Assembly (NCBI GenBank): GCA_964616755.1
Contig: CAZTSI010000007.1
Coordinates: 1-64,000, forward strand
DNA length: 64,000 nucleotides
Source: CAYNFR01 sp964616755
GTDB lineage: Bacteria > Bacteroidota > Bacteroidia > Chitinophagales > Saprospiraceae
Direction of reading: 5' to 3'
In this document: piece after piece, positions 45,732-53,414 of the stretch
How the letters are laid out: every line of letters begins with the position of its first letter
Numbering within the stretch: the first letter of the stretch is position 1
The notes under the pieces: model-generated
The model's database searches: none
What the model was told of the DNA's origin: nothing
Seen by the model: only the letters and a program-made list of their open reading frames with translations
Program-made: the position numbers and the translations under genes

Positions 45732-46760
45732 ATGGGACCATTTATTGATGAATTTAATCATTCAGACTCAGCAGAGCCACATATTGACCGGACTAAGCAA
45801 ATATTAAGCAAGTATCCAGAGATCAAAAAACTGATGGGTCGTAATATCAACACTTTTTGGTTTATTCTTGGAGTGGTTGCATTACAGTTGTTAATTGCCT
45901 ATAGCGTTAAGGACTTAGCATGGTATTGGGTTTTGGTTATCGCGTGGTGTGTTGGCGCATTTGCTAATCATGCGCTTTTTGTCTTAATTCATGAGTGCAC
46001 ACATAACATGGTATTTAAAAATCGTTTGGCAAATATCTGGGCGGGCATTTTGTGTGATTTACCAAATGCATTTCCGAGCTCGGCTGGATTTAGAAAATAT
46101 CATTTGAAACATCACGCCTTTCAAGGACATTATGACATTGATGCAGATATTCCAAGCCGATGGGAGGCACGGTTGATTGGCCATACCTTTGTAGGAAAAG
46201 CCTTTTGGTTACTGTTTTTTCCTTTGTTTCAGTTATTGAGACCCCCGCGTCTTAACGAGATTAATTTTAATAACAAGTGGATTTGGATCAACTTGGTATC
46301 GGTACTTGTCGTTGATGCATTAATCTTATACTTTTTTGGTTGGGTGGCTATTCTTTACTTAGTAGCTTCGTTCTTCTTTTCTGTAGGGCTTCACCCAGTA
46401 GGTGGGCGATGGATTCAAGAACATTATTTAGTCGCACCCCCTCAAGAAACCTATAGTTATTATGGCCCTCTCAATCTAATTGCCTTTAATGTTGGTTATC
46501 ATAATGAACATCATGACTTCAGCTATGTGCCATGGAACAAGTTGCCAAAAATAAGAGCTATAGCTCCCGAGTTTTATAATAATTTAGTCTACCATACGTC
46601 ATGGGCTAGCTTAGTGTGGAAGTTTTTGACAAATGGTAATCTATCCCTGTTTTCTCGCACTATTAGAGAAGACAGAGGTGGGGTAAAAGTGAATAAGTAC
46701 GATGAGTCCGATTTCTTTGAAGGTATGACGGCCAAAGAGAAATTGGCAGTCACAAACTAA
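45732..46760 (+). CDS. Sphingolipid delta-4 desaturase-like fatty acid desaturase
   Basis: The 342-residue protein has three histidine boxes for a di-iron centre: HECTH (87-91), HLKHH (124-128) and HNEHH (257-261). The N-terminal segment EPHIDRTKQILSKYPEIKKLMG and the last box followed by DFSYVPWNKLPKIRAIAPEFYNNL match the DES1/Lipid_DES family, which desaturates the long-chain base of dihydroceramide. There are about four hydrophobic stretches. Bacteroidota make sphingolipids, so a matching substrate is plausible, but another lipid is not excluded. The acyltransferase gene is divergent upstream. Confidence 0.85.
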   Translation: MGPFIDEFNHSDSAEPHIDRTKQILSKYPEIKKLMGRNINTFWFILGVVALQLLIAYSVKDLAWYWVLVIAWCVGAFANHALFVLIHECTHNMVFKNRLANIWAGILCDLPNAFPSSAGFRKYHLKHHAFQGHYDIDADIPSRWEARLIGHTFVGKAFWLLFFPLFQLLRPPRLNEINFNNKWIWINLVSVLVVDALILYFFGWVAILYLVASFFFSVGLHPVGGRWIQEHYLVAPPQETYSYYGPLNLIAFNVGYHNEHHDFSYVPWNKLPKIRAIAPEFYNNLVYHTSWASLVWKFLTNGNLSLFSRTIREDRGGVKVNKYDESDFFEGMTAKEKLAVTN

Positions 46761-46776
46761 TAGCTCTAATCCAAGT

Positions 46777-47232
46777 TTAAAAATCGTTCTCAATAGAAAG
46801 TACTTCCCAAGTATGATCATGCAACAATCGTACTTGGGCCAGAAAAATAAAAGGTGCATTTGCGCCCCACTCAGCGGGGCTGATCATTGACAAAAGCCAT
46901 TTCCCTTCTTCTTTTTGGTAGAGATGATATTTCTGACCCATCACGGGTTTAAAGCCACAATCTGCCAAATAAATTTTTTCCGACACATTAATGCGATCAT
47001 GAATACCTTGTGCTTGCTGAATAAGTTTTTCTACCTGTTCTTTAATTTGATGTAGTTGTGAGTCCGTTTGTTCATACATGGCAGTCATCGCATTACCTTT
47101 GACCCTGCCTTGATCCATAGGTCGAATAATGGCACTACCAACAGTATGTGCGTATGGTAATAAATGAGGATTTTCTGCTATTTTGTCGGGATCAATTGGG
47201 TTAAAGGTTCTTTTATTTGTAATTTCTGCCAT
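46777..47232 (-). CDS. DUF2452-family protein
   Basis: The 151-residue soluble protein matches what I recall of DUF2452: FNPIDPDKIAENPHLLPYAHTVGSAIIRPMDQGRVKGNAMTAMYEQT at the N-terminus, a coiled segment, then GQKYHLYQKEEGKWLLSMISPAEWG. Its function is unknown. It is one base downstream of the DUF1801 gene, hence same operon, and ends 17 bases from the convergent desaturase stop. Confidence 0.85.
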   Translation of the reverse strand: MAEITNKRTFNPIDPDKIAENPHLLPYAHTVGSAIIRPMDQGRVKGNAMTAMYEQTDSQLHQIKEQVEKLIQQAQGIHDRINVSEKIYLADCGFKPVMGQKYHLYQKEEGKWLLSMISPAEWGANAPFIFLAQVRLLHDHTWEVLSIENDF

Positions 47233-47233
47233 A

Positions 47234-47584
47234 CTATTTCTGGTTTCTTCTTTCGTTTAACATAACGGCGTCAAAAAGGATTAGATTGAACGCATCATTT
47301 GTGAGATCTGCTGTGGAGTGAATGTAATATTTAGCCACCAATTTTAGATCCTTTTTTATCAAAAGTGGCTGATGCGGGAGCTCTTGACCGCGATAAAATC
47401 CTATATAGATCGATGCTTGGTGCTTGTTTAAATAGCATAAATTGCCTAAGTATTCATAAAATGGCACACCCCATTTCATACTAAATCGAACTTCAGGAAG
47501 GTATTGAAGAAGGGTATCATGCGCCATTATTATCAAATGTTGTTGATGTGATGTCAAGGGCTCGAGAAAGTGATCAAAAAACAT
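47234..47584 (-). CDS. DUF1801-family protein
   Basis: This 116-residue YdhG-like protein has the motif YLPEVRFSMKWGVPFYEYLGNLCYLNKHQASIYIGFYRG typical of DUF1801. The fold is known from structures but the function is not. It is the first gene of a two-gene operon with DUF2452. Confidence 0.85.
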   Translation of the reverse strand: MFFDHFLEPLTSHQQHLIIMAHDTLLQYLPEVRFSMKWGVPFYEYLGNLCYLNKHQASIYIGFYRGQELPHQPLLIKKDLKLVAKYYIHSTADLTNDAFNLILFDAVMLNERRNQK

Positions 47585-47716
47585 AATCGTATTAATTCAT
47601 TTACATTCAGACAATAACAAATTAATTATTATCGTAATATGTATTATTTCTATTAAATTTGTCGCCGCGTGTATGTGCACGCACGATTTCTAACGTTAAG
47701 TACAAAATTATTTATA

Positions 47717-48403
47717 ATGATGAATTTGGGTCTCATATTAATGCAGGTTGCCACAGAAGAACCTGAAATGGAGTCAATGAGTATTTTTGAGCCAATTATC
47801 CAAGGTGGCCCGATAGGTATGGTCATTGTGGCTATTCTTTTAGTTTTGTCGATCATTGCGGTCGCCATTTTCTTTGAGCGTTGGATTACGATCAATAAGG
47901 CTGGACGAATAGATCAATCGTTTATCGACAACATAAAGGCCTCGGTAGCTACAGGTAATATTCAAGGCGCACTTAATCTTTGCCGGACAAAAAATACCCC
48001 CATTGCTCGTATGGTGGAAAAGGGTCTGATGAGAATTGGCAAACCGCTAAAGGATATTGACGCTGCAATAGAAAATGTAGGAAATCTTGAGGTGTTCAAG
48101 TTAGAGAAAAACCTCTCTACATTGGCTAGTATTGCAGGAGCGGCGCCTATGATCGGATTCTTTGGCACTGTTACAGGTATGATTTTAGCATTTTATACAA
48201 TGGCAACAGCTCAAAACGTCACGCCAGATGTCCTAGCTGCTGGTATTTATCAGGCGCTAATAACGACGGCATTTGGCTTGCTTGTGGGTATTTTTGCCTT
48301 CGTAGGTTACAATCTTCTCGTGGCGAATGTTGAAAAAGTAGTGTATAACATGGAGAGAACCACCGTAGAGTTCATGGATCTCATTCAAGAACCTGGCAAC
48401 TAA
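47717..48403 (+). CDS. exbB: MotA/TolQ/ExbB proton-channel family protein
   Basis: From the ATG at 47717 the protein has 228 residues; the frame is open 16 codons further up, without a better start. Three hydrophobic segments are typical: IGMVIVAILLVLSIIAVAIFFERW (TM1), ASIAGAAPMIGFFGTVTGMILAFYTM (TM2) and ALITTAFGLLVGIFAFVGYNLLV (TM3). ExbB forms the pentameric channel that, with ExbD, converts the proton gradient into work on TonB. It heads the exbB-exbD-exbD operon, with gaps of 3 and 7 bases. Confidence 0.93.
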   Translation: MMNLGLILMQVATEEPEMESMSIFEPIIQGGPIGMVIVAILLVLSIIAVAIFFERWITINKAGRIDQSFIDNIKASVATGNIQGALNLCRTKNTPIARMVEKGLMRIGKPLKDIDAAIENVGNLEVFKLEKNLSTLASIAGAAPMIGFFGTVTGMILAFYTMATAQNVTPDVLAAGIYQALITTAFGLLVGIFAFVGYNLLVANVEKVVYNMERTTVEFMDLIQEPGN

Positions 48404-48406
48404 AAG

Positions 48407-48802
48407 ATGGCAATAGGTAAAAGAAATAAGGTCAGTGCAGAATTTAGCATGTCGTCTTTGACCGACATTATTTTTCTTTTGTTGATTTTTTTTATGTTGA
48501 CATCATCTATGATTCAGATCAATATTGATTTGCCCGAATCATCATCAAAAACAGTAGCGCCAACGGACTATACTGTCATTATGACTAAACAAGGCGATCT
48601 GAGTTTTAATGGTAAGCCCGTTGCGATGAGAGAAATTAGAGGTTTAATTCTTCAGGCTAATAAGGATGCGAGTAACAAAGAGAATGCAACAGTGGCAATT
48701 GTCGCTGAAGTAGGCGTGCCTTGGAAACGCGTATCTGAGATTATGGAGATTGCATCTGAGCTCAAAATGCGTGCAATTATAGCAACTAAACCTAGAAATT
48801 AG
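48407..48802 (+). CDS. exbD: ExbD/TolR-family biopolymer transport protein, first copy
   Basis: The 131-residue protein has one N-terminal transmembrane helix with the essential Asp in SMSSLTDIIFLLLIFFMLTSS, then a periplasmic domain ending in LKMRAIIATKPR. It pairs with ExbB to power TonB. It starts 3 bases after the exbB stop and is followed by a related second copy. Confidence 0.93.
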   Translation: MAIGKRNKVSAEFSMSSLTDIIFLLLIFFMLTSSMIQINIDLPESSSKTVAPTDYTVIMTKQGDLSFNGKPVAMREIRGLILQANKDASNKENATVAIVAEVGVPWKRVSEIMEIASELKMRAIIATKPRN

Positions 48803-48809
48803 ATCCAAG

Positions 48810-49205
48810 ATGGGGTTAAAGAAGAAAAGTAAGGTTAGTGCACAGTTCAATATGTCTTCGTTAACAGATATTATCTTTTTGCTGTTAATATTCTTTATGC
48901 TGACCTCATCTATGGTAGTGCCAAACGCTCTAAACCTAAAGTTGCCTGGGAAACGGAAAAGTTCTACGGAGCTAAAAGCGCCACCTGCTAATATCTCGAT
49001 TCGACGTGATGGCACTTATTATATTAGTGGACAACAAGTAACACTTAACAGAATCGAAAAGGCTGTTCGAGAACTTGGTAAAAAGGGTAGACCTGTAAGT
49101 ATGACTTTAACCCCTGATCCAAATGTGCCAAATCAGTATGTCGTTGCAGTGATGGATATCGCCTTCAGATATCAAGTAGAAACGATCCTTCAAGATCCAT
49201 ACTAA
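48810..49205 (+). CDS. exbD: ExbD/TolR-family biopolymer transport protein, second copy
   Basis: This 131-residue paralogue has the same helix (NMSSLTDIIFLLLIFFMLTSS) as the upstream copy but a different periplasmic part (PGKRKSSTELKAPPANISIRR ... RYQVETILQDPY). Two unlike ExbD proteins with one ExbB are common in Bacteroidota and may form a mixed complex. No TonB gene is adjacent. The stop overlaps that of the convergent SDR gene by 4 bases. Confidence 0.93.
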   Translation: MGLKKKSKVSAQFNMSSLTDIIFLLLIFFMLTSSMVVPNALNLKLPGKRKSSTELKAPPANISIRRDGTYYISGQQVTLNRIEKAVRELGKKGRPVSMTLTPDPNVPNQYVVAVMDIAFRYQVETILQDPY

Positions 49206-49888
49206 GGCGTCATTGTAGCGACTGGTAAAACTTTACCATTAAAAAATCGATTACCTGTTTTGGCGAATTGCCAAACGAATGTCGCCATTTCCGAAGGACT
49301 CATATCTGTTCTATATTCTGGAAATGCCTCTTGAAACATTTCTGTATCTATAGAGCCAGGGCATAGACAATTGACACTGATCTTTAACTCGGCAAATTCT
49401 ACTGCTAAAGATTCAGTCAGATTTGCCAAGGCTGCTTTGCTGGCGCTGTAAGCACATAGACCTTTAAATTTTATGCTGCCTTGGTATCCTCCCATGCTGC
49501 CTATATTCAAAATATGACTTTGTGATGTTTGATAAGACATTAGGGGTACGCACCAACGTATCATCTTGATCGCAGCCATAAAGTTGACATCGAATAGCCT
49601 TGTCCAGTCTACATCAGTAATGTCTACAAAGGATTGACTATGGACTACTCCAGCATTATTTATCAGGATGTCTATAGAATCCCAGTCATTTAATTCGCGG
49701 GTCAGATGATCGTTAGTCAATACTCGAATATCTGTTTGAATAAATCTTAAATTTTCTTTGTACGCTTCTGTAGGCCAAGGACTTTCTGATCTATCGATAA
49801 TACAGAGATGATGGATACCTTCGTCTAGAATCAATTGAGCTAGTTCAAAACCTAATCCACGGGCACCACCTGTTAAGATAATATTCAT
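49202..49888 (-). CDS. Short-chain dehydrogenase/reductase
   Basis: The protein has 228 residues from the ATG ending at 49888 (an upstream TTG is discounted). The motifs are TGGARGLGFELA, LINNAGVVHS, the Ser in LNIGSMGGYQGS and YSASKAALANL (Tyr-x-x-x-Lys), then CLCPGSIDTEM. It is a complete classical SDR of the FabG-like kind; the substrate is unknown. Confidence 0.9.
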   Translation of the reverse strand: MNIILTGGARGLGFELAQLILDEGIHHLCIIDRSESPWPTEAYKENLRFIQTDIRVLTNDHLTRELNDWDSIDILINNAGVVHSQSFVDITDVDWTRLFDVNFMAAIKMIRWCVPLMSYQTSQSHILNIGSMGGYQGSIKFKGLCAYSASKAALANLTESLAVEFAELKISVNCLCPGSIDTEMFQEAFPEYRTDMSPSEMATFVWQFAKTGNRFFNGKVLPVATMTP

Positions 49889-49907
49889 TAGACTGTTTTT
49901 CAGGGGC

Positions 49908-49936
49908 AAAAAAAAAGGCTCATCACTGACGAGCCT
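49908..49936 (-). terminator. Rho-independent terminator of the thioredoxin-like gene
   Basis: On the minus strand GAGGCTC..GAGCCT forms a 6-7 bp stem with a 9-base loop, followed by nine T (49908-49916, read as A on plus). It lies 21 bases beyond the stop codon at 49957. Confidence 0.85.
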
Positions 49937-49956
49937 CTATTTTTTCAAAAGCTTAA

Positions 49957-50487
49957 TTATTGACCACTGGTGCCTGACTCATAAGCCTGCAAACTCATTT
50001 GGCTATATTTCTCTTCTTTAGCAAACTCTAATTTTTTTACCAATTGCTCTGGTTGCAAATATCCAGCAGCGATGAATATCCTAGAAAAAGACTCATCTAA
50101 AGCCACAAATGAAGGATAACCCAATTGACCATCTAATAAGGCATAAGCTAATTGATGCACACCCCGTCGACCAGTCTCCATAAATTCGAAAGTTTTTCCT
50201 TGAAACTCGACAGATTCCTTCTGCTCAGCGTCAAACTTGATGGCATAAAAATGATCATTCATATATTTTACAATCGCGGGATCTTGAAAGGTTGTAGCGT
50301 CCATCCGTTTACACCATCCGCACCAATCTGTATATAAATCAACAAAAATCTTCTTTGGAATTTGTTGATTTAGCGCATAAGCTTCTTCCCATGTGTACCA
50401 CTTAATAGTGTCGCCTATGGGGGTCGAATTCATAGGTGCAGTATTCAAGTTGCATAACCCAATAAAGAACAAAATAAGCGTAATCAT
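49957..50487 (-). CDS. Secreted thioredoxin-fold protein
   Basis: The 176-residue protein has an N-terminal hydrophobic signal (MITLILFFIGLCNLNTAP) and one thioredoxin domain with the redox pair in DLYTDWCGWCKRMDATTF. YPSFVAL supplies the cis-proline loop. It resembles the DUF255-like/thioredoxin_7 branch and probably reduces or forms disulfides in the periplasm. No partner is next to it, and its own terminator follows. Confidence 0.88.
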   Translation of the reverse strand: MITLILFFIGLCNLNTAPMNSTPIGDTIKWYTWEEAYALNQQIPKKIFVDLYTDWCGWCKRMDATTFQDPAIVKYMNDHFYAIKFDAEQKESVEFQGKTFEFMETGRRGVHQLAYALLDGQLGYPSFVALDESFSRIFIAAGYLQPEQLVKKLEFAKEEKYSQMSLQAYESGTSGQ

Positions 50488-50567
50488 ATTCTAATTTTTT
50501 TTTCAAATATACGTAAGATCTAAATTTAGCGCAGTATTGTTCGTTTACGTTCAAAGATCGAGCCGTT

Positions 50568-51725
50568 TTACTCCGTTTTTGTAATTTTTAAGACATTTTG
50601 AGATGTAAACGAACTAGTAAATGACCATATTGGCAAAGTAGCAAAAATGCGTACTTCTTCTATCAGGCTTGTTTTCTCATCTAGGAATTTAAGTATGGCT
50701 TCTATTCTATTGCGATCAAAGAGAAGTGAGAAAACATGTGCTAAAGTCTCTTTTTTAGAAATAACCACATGAAGCAGGGTTCTGTCATAGGCCAAGAAGC
50801 GCTTTTTTTTGCGAATAGCGACATAGCGGTTCGAGCGAATCTGTTCAATTATTTGCTCAGATTCCTCCTGAATGCGCACAAAGGCATATCCAGAAGAAGG
50901 TTTGACCGTTGAGGCGTTAGTGCCAATGGGAATATGACGACTATTAAAGGCACTAAACTTAGCAGTTGTCATAGGGATAGCGCCTACTTCCTCTTCCGTT
51001 ATTTTATATGATGAAATTCCTAAAAAATCACTTAGATAGTCCTTTAAGATAGGATCATAATATGCCGGATCAGGTATGGATTTATTGTAGATAGTAGCTT
51101 CAATAAATGCTCGATTCGTTGAAAAAGGCAAAACGTACATAAACCTAGTATCGTCTTGTTGTTCAATTCTAAAATCCATTAGGCAAGCCTTTTCAGCTTC
51201 AAAACAGTCTTCTTCTGTTTCAATCATCCATCCTTTGAAATGTTGCCAGACAAAAAGCTCATGATCATCGGGAAATTGTTTTACCGTGCTATCAAACACG
51301 CGCTGGGCTTCGTAGTTATTTTCTTTTGTATGCACCACGGCGAAATGATCTGTTGATCTTACGCTTTCAATGTCTTCATAGCGTATCTCAATATTGGGAT
51401 ATAGGGCTATTTTCTTAAGGCAATATTCGTAAAAATCAATACCTCTAATCATACAATAGACATAGCGATCTAAGCTTAAATCTTTTTGGACAGTCGGACT
51501 TTTGAAGCTGAGATGATGCCAACGCTTATAGTGGATGTCGGAAAAGTAAAAATGATCTTTTAACTGCCAAGAACACCAAGTGCGATCATTCAGTGTTTTG
51601 GGCTCTCGATCAATGAGAAGTATGTGTAAATGCGAAAATTCAGATGAACAGAGACGATACGCTAAGCTCAGTCCAGCACATCCTGCGCCACAAATAATGA
51701 AGTCGTACTTTTTGCTTGTTATCAT
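50568..51725 (-). CDS. crtY: Lycopene beta-cyclase
   Basis: The 385-residue flavoprotein has the dinucleotide motif FIICGAGCAGLSLAYRL at the start, LIDREPKTLNDRTWCSW typical of CrtY, and a later FMYVLPFSTNRAFIEATIY and GAIPMTT, which are conserved in lycopene cyclases. It closes the end rings of lycopene to give beta-carotene. No crtI, crtB or crtZ gene is adjacent; a prenyl synthase that could supply GGPP lies at 57154. It is divergent from folC with an 85-base gap. Confidence 0.92.
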   Translation of the reverse strand: MITSKKYDFIICGAGCAGLSLAYRLCSSEFSHLHILLIDREPKTLNDRTWCSWQLKDHFYFSDIHYKRWHHLSFKSPTVQKDLSLDRYVYCMIRGIDFYEYCLKKIALYPNIEIRYEDIESVRSTDHFAVVHTKENNYEAQRVFDSTVKQFPDDHELFVWQHFKGWMIETEEDCFEAEKACLMDFRIEQQDDTRFMYVLPFSTNRAFIEATIYNKSIPDPAYYDPILKDYLSDFLGISSYKITEEEVGAIPMTTAKFSAFNSRHIPIGTNASTVKPSSGYAFVRIQEESEQIIEQIRSNRYVAIRKKKRFLAYDRTLLHVVISKKETLAHVFSLLFDRNRIEAILKFLDEKTSLIEEVRIFATLPIWSFTSSFTSQNVLKITKTE

Positions 51726-51810
51726 TTTTTGATTGCCTCTTCAATCTTGAAATTAAAGGAAGAAAGATAGCAGAAAATTTGAGTGTTCTGGTATTATTTT
51801 CGCGTTTCAT

Positions 51811-53085
51811 ATGAATTACGAAGAAACATTAAGCTATTTATTTGCCCAACTGCCTATGTATCAAAAGATTGGCATGAGCGCATATAAGAAGGATCTTACG
51901 AGAACGCTTCAACTTTGTGAAGTACTCGATGATCCGCAGAAAAAACTTAAATGTATTCACGTTGCAGGCACCAACGGAAAGGGCACAACCTCTCATCTGA
52001 TCGCGGCGATGTTGCAAGCTGCGGGTTATAAAGTAGGGCTGTATACGTCCCCTCACTATAAAGATTTTAGAGAGAGAATAAAGGTCAATGGAGTACTCAT
52101 TGACGAGCAAAATATAATTGACTTTGTGGCACCTTTGAAAAGGCATATAGAAAGAATAGAACCTTCTTTTTTTGAGATTACCGTAGTAATGGCTTTTGAC
52201 TATTTTGTTAAGCAAGAGGTGGATTTTGCCGTGATTGAGACAGGGCTCGGGGGGCGACTGGACAGCACAAATGTTGTCGATCCGATTCTCTCAGTCATTA
52301 CACACATAAGTCTAGACCATCAAAATATTTTAGGGCCAACTGTCTATCACATTGCTAAAGAGAAGGCTGGCATTATCAAATCGTCAAAACCGCTTGTGAT
52401 TGGACGATATCAGGTATCCTGTGATACCGTTTTTTTTGAAGCCGCGCGTGCCAAGAATTGCATTATCGAATTTGCTTCTCTTCAGTGGCAATTATGTCAA
52501 GTAGGAACGCAGAAATTATTCAAGCACGTTAAGTCTGGCGAGACATATTATTATGATATGCGTAATTATAGACCTTTTTTTGATGAAAATGTCATCACTT
52601 CACTAGAGGCCTTGCGCGTGTTGCGCGAAACAGGCTCGTTGGACGTAAAACCTTGTGATATTCAACGAGCACTCGAGCAATATGAGACGCTTACGACCTA
52701 TATCGGTCGATGGCAATTGTTGGCTATGTCACCTATGACATTAGCTGACAGTGCACATAATATTGATGCCCTGAGTAAAATCTTAGCTCATCTTGAGACG
52801 ATGAATTTTTCAAAAGTGCATTTTGTTCTTGGCTTCGTAAACGACAAAGATTTGAACGCCATATTAGAAATCTTTCCCAAAAACAGTTGTTACTATTTTG
52901 CTCGACCTAATATTCAAAGAGGATTGGATGCCTCGATTTTACGTCAGTTGGCTGAATCCAAAGGATTGATAGGGGAACAGTATGACAGTGTGAGAGAAGC
53001 TATAGAAGCAGCCCAAAATGCTGCGGCTCAAAATGAATTGATCTATATTGGCGGGAGTAGTTTTGTAGTAGCTGAGGCTATCTGA
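51811..53085 (+). CDS. folC: Bifunctional folylpolyglutamate synthase / dihydrofolate synthase
   Basis: The 424-residue Mur-ligase-family protein shows the P-loop HVAGTNGKGTTSHLIAAML, then GLYTSPHYKDFRERI, the metal-binding EKAGIIKSSKPLVIG, and a C-terminal domain with LADSAHNIDAL (MurD-like). It adds glutamate residues to dihydropteroate and folates. It is followed by a bidirectional hairpin and a tRNA gene on the other strand. Confidence 0.95.
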   Translation: MNYEETLSYLFAQLPMYQKIGMSAYKKDLTRTLQLCEVLDDPQKKLKCIHVAGTNGKGTTSHLIAAMLQAAGYKVGLYTSPHYKDFRERIKVNGVLIDEQNIIDFVAPLKRHIERIEPSFFEITVVMAFDYFVKQEVDFAVIETGLGGRLDSTNVVDPILSVITHISLDHQNILGPTVYHIAKEKAGIIKSSKPLVIGRYQVSCDTVFFEAARAKNCIIEFASLQWQLCQVGTQKLFKHVKSGETYYYDMRNYRPFFDENVITSLEALRVLRETGSLDVKPCDIQRALEQYETLTTYIGRWQLLAMSPMTLADSAHNIDALSKILAHLETMNFSKVHFVLGFVNDKDLNAILEIFPKNSCYYFARPNIQRGLDASILRQLAESKGLIGEQYDSVREAIEAAQNAAAQNELIYIGGSSFVVAEAI

Positions 53086-53122
53086 GAACGCGTCTAATGT
53101 TCTGGTATGCCTCAGAAAAGGT

Positions 53123-53154
53123 AAAAAAAAACCTCCACAAATTGTGAAGGTTTT
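53123..53154 (-). terminator. Terminator of tRNA-Glu, possibly bidirectional
   Basis: On the minus strand ACCTTCACA pairs with TGTGGAGGT (one wobble) over a 3-base loop and runs into eight T. On the plus strand the same hairpin is followed by four T and could also end folC, 37 bases upstream. Confidence 0.85.
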
Positions 53155-53157
53155 ATG

Positions 53158-53229
53158 CAGCCCGTAGGGGAATCGAACCCCTGCTACCAGGATGAAAACC
53201 TGGCGTCCTAACCGCTAGACGAACGGGCC
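53158..53229 (-). tRNA. tRNA-Glu (UUC)
   Basis: The 72-base RNA folds as a full cloverleaf: acceptor GGCCCGT/ACGGGCT (one G-T at the end), D arm GTC..GAC, anticodon stem CCAGG/CCTGG with loop TTTTCAT (anticodon TTC), and T arm AGGGG-TTCGATT-CCCCT. The discriminator is G. The 3' CCA is not encoded. It decodes GAA/GAG. Confidence 0.95.
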
Positions 53230-53414
53230 AAGACAATTCCAAAAGAAATCAGAATCTTTTGAAAGCGGCTGCAAATATATATTTCTTTCTTTTTTGCAAG
53301 GGAAAAAAAACAAAAATCTCACAAAAAAATTCTGGCAAAAACCATTCCCCTCATCCTATTGCTCTAGGAATAGATACTATATTTGCTGTTCTTTTCTTCA
53401 CGGACATCATAGAT

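Noticed and set aside
47667..47682. GCGTG..CACGC hairpin upstream of exbB as a riboswitch
   Set aside because: It is a 5-bp stem with no conserved riboswitch features; chance is likely.
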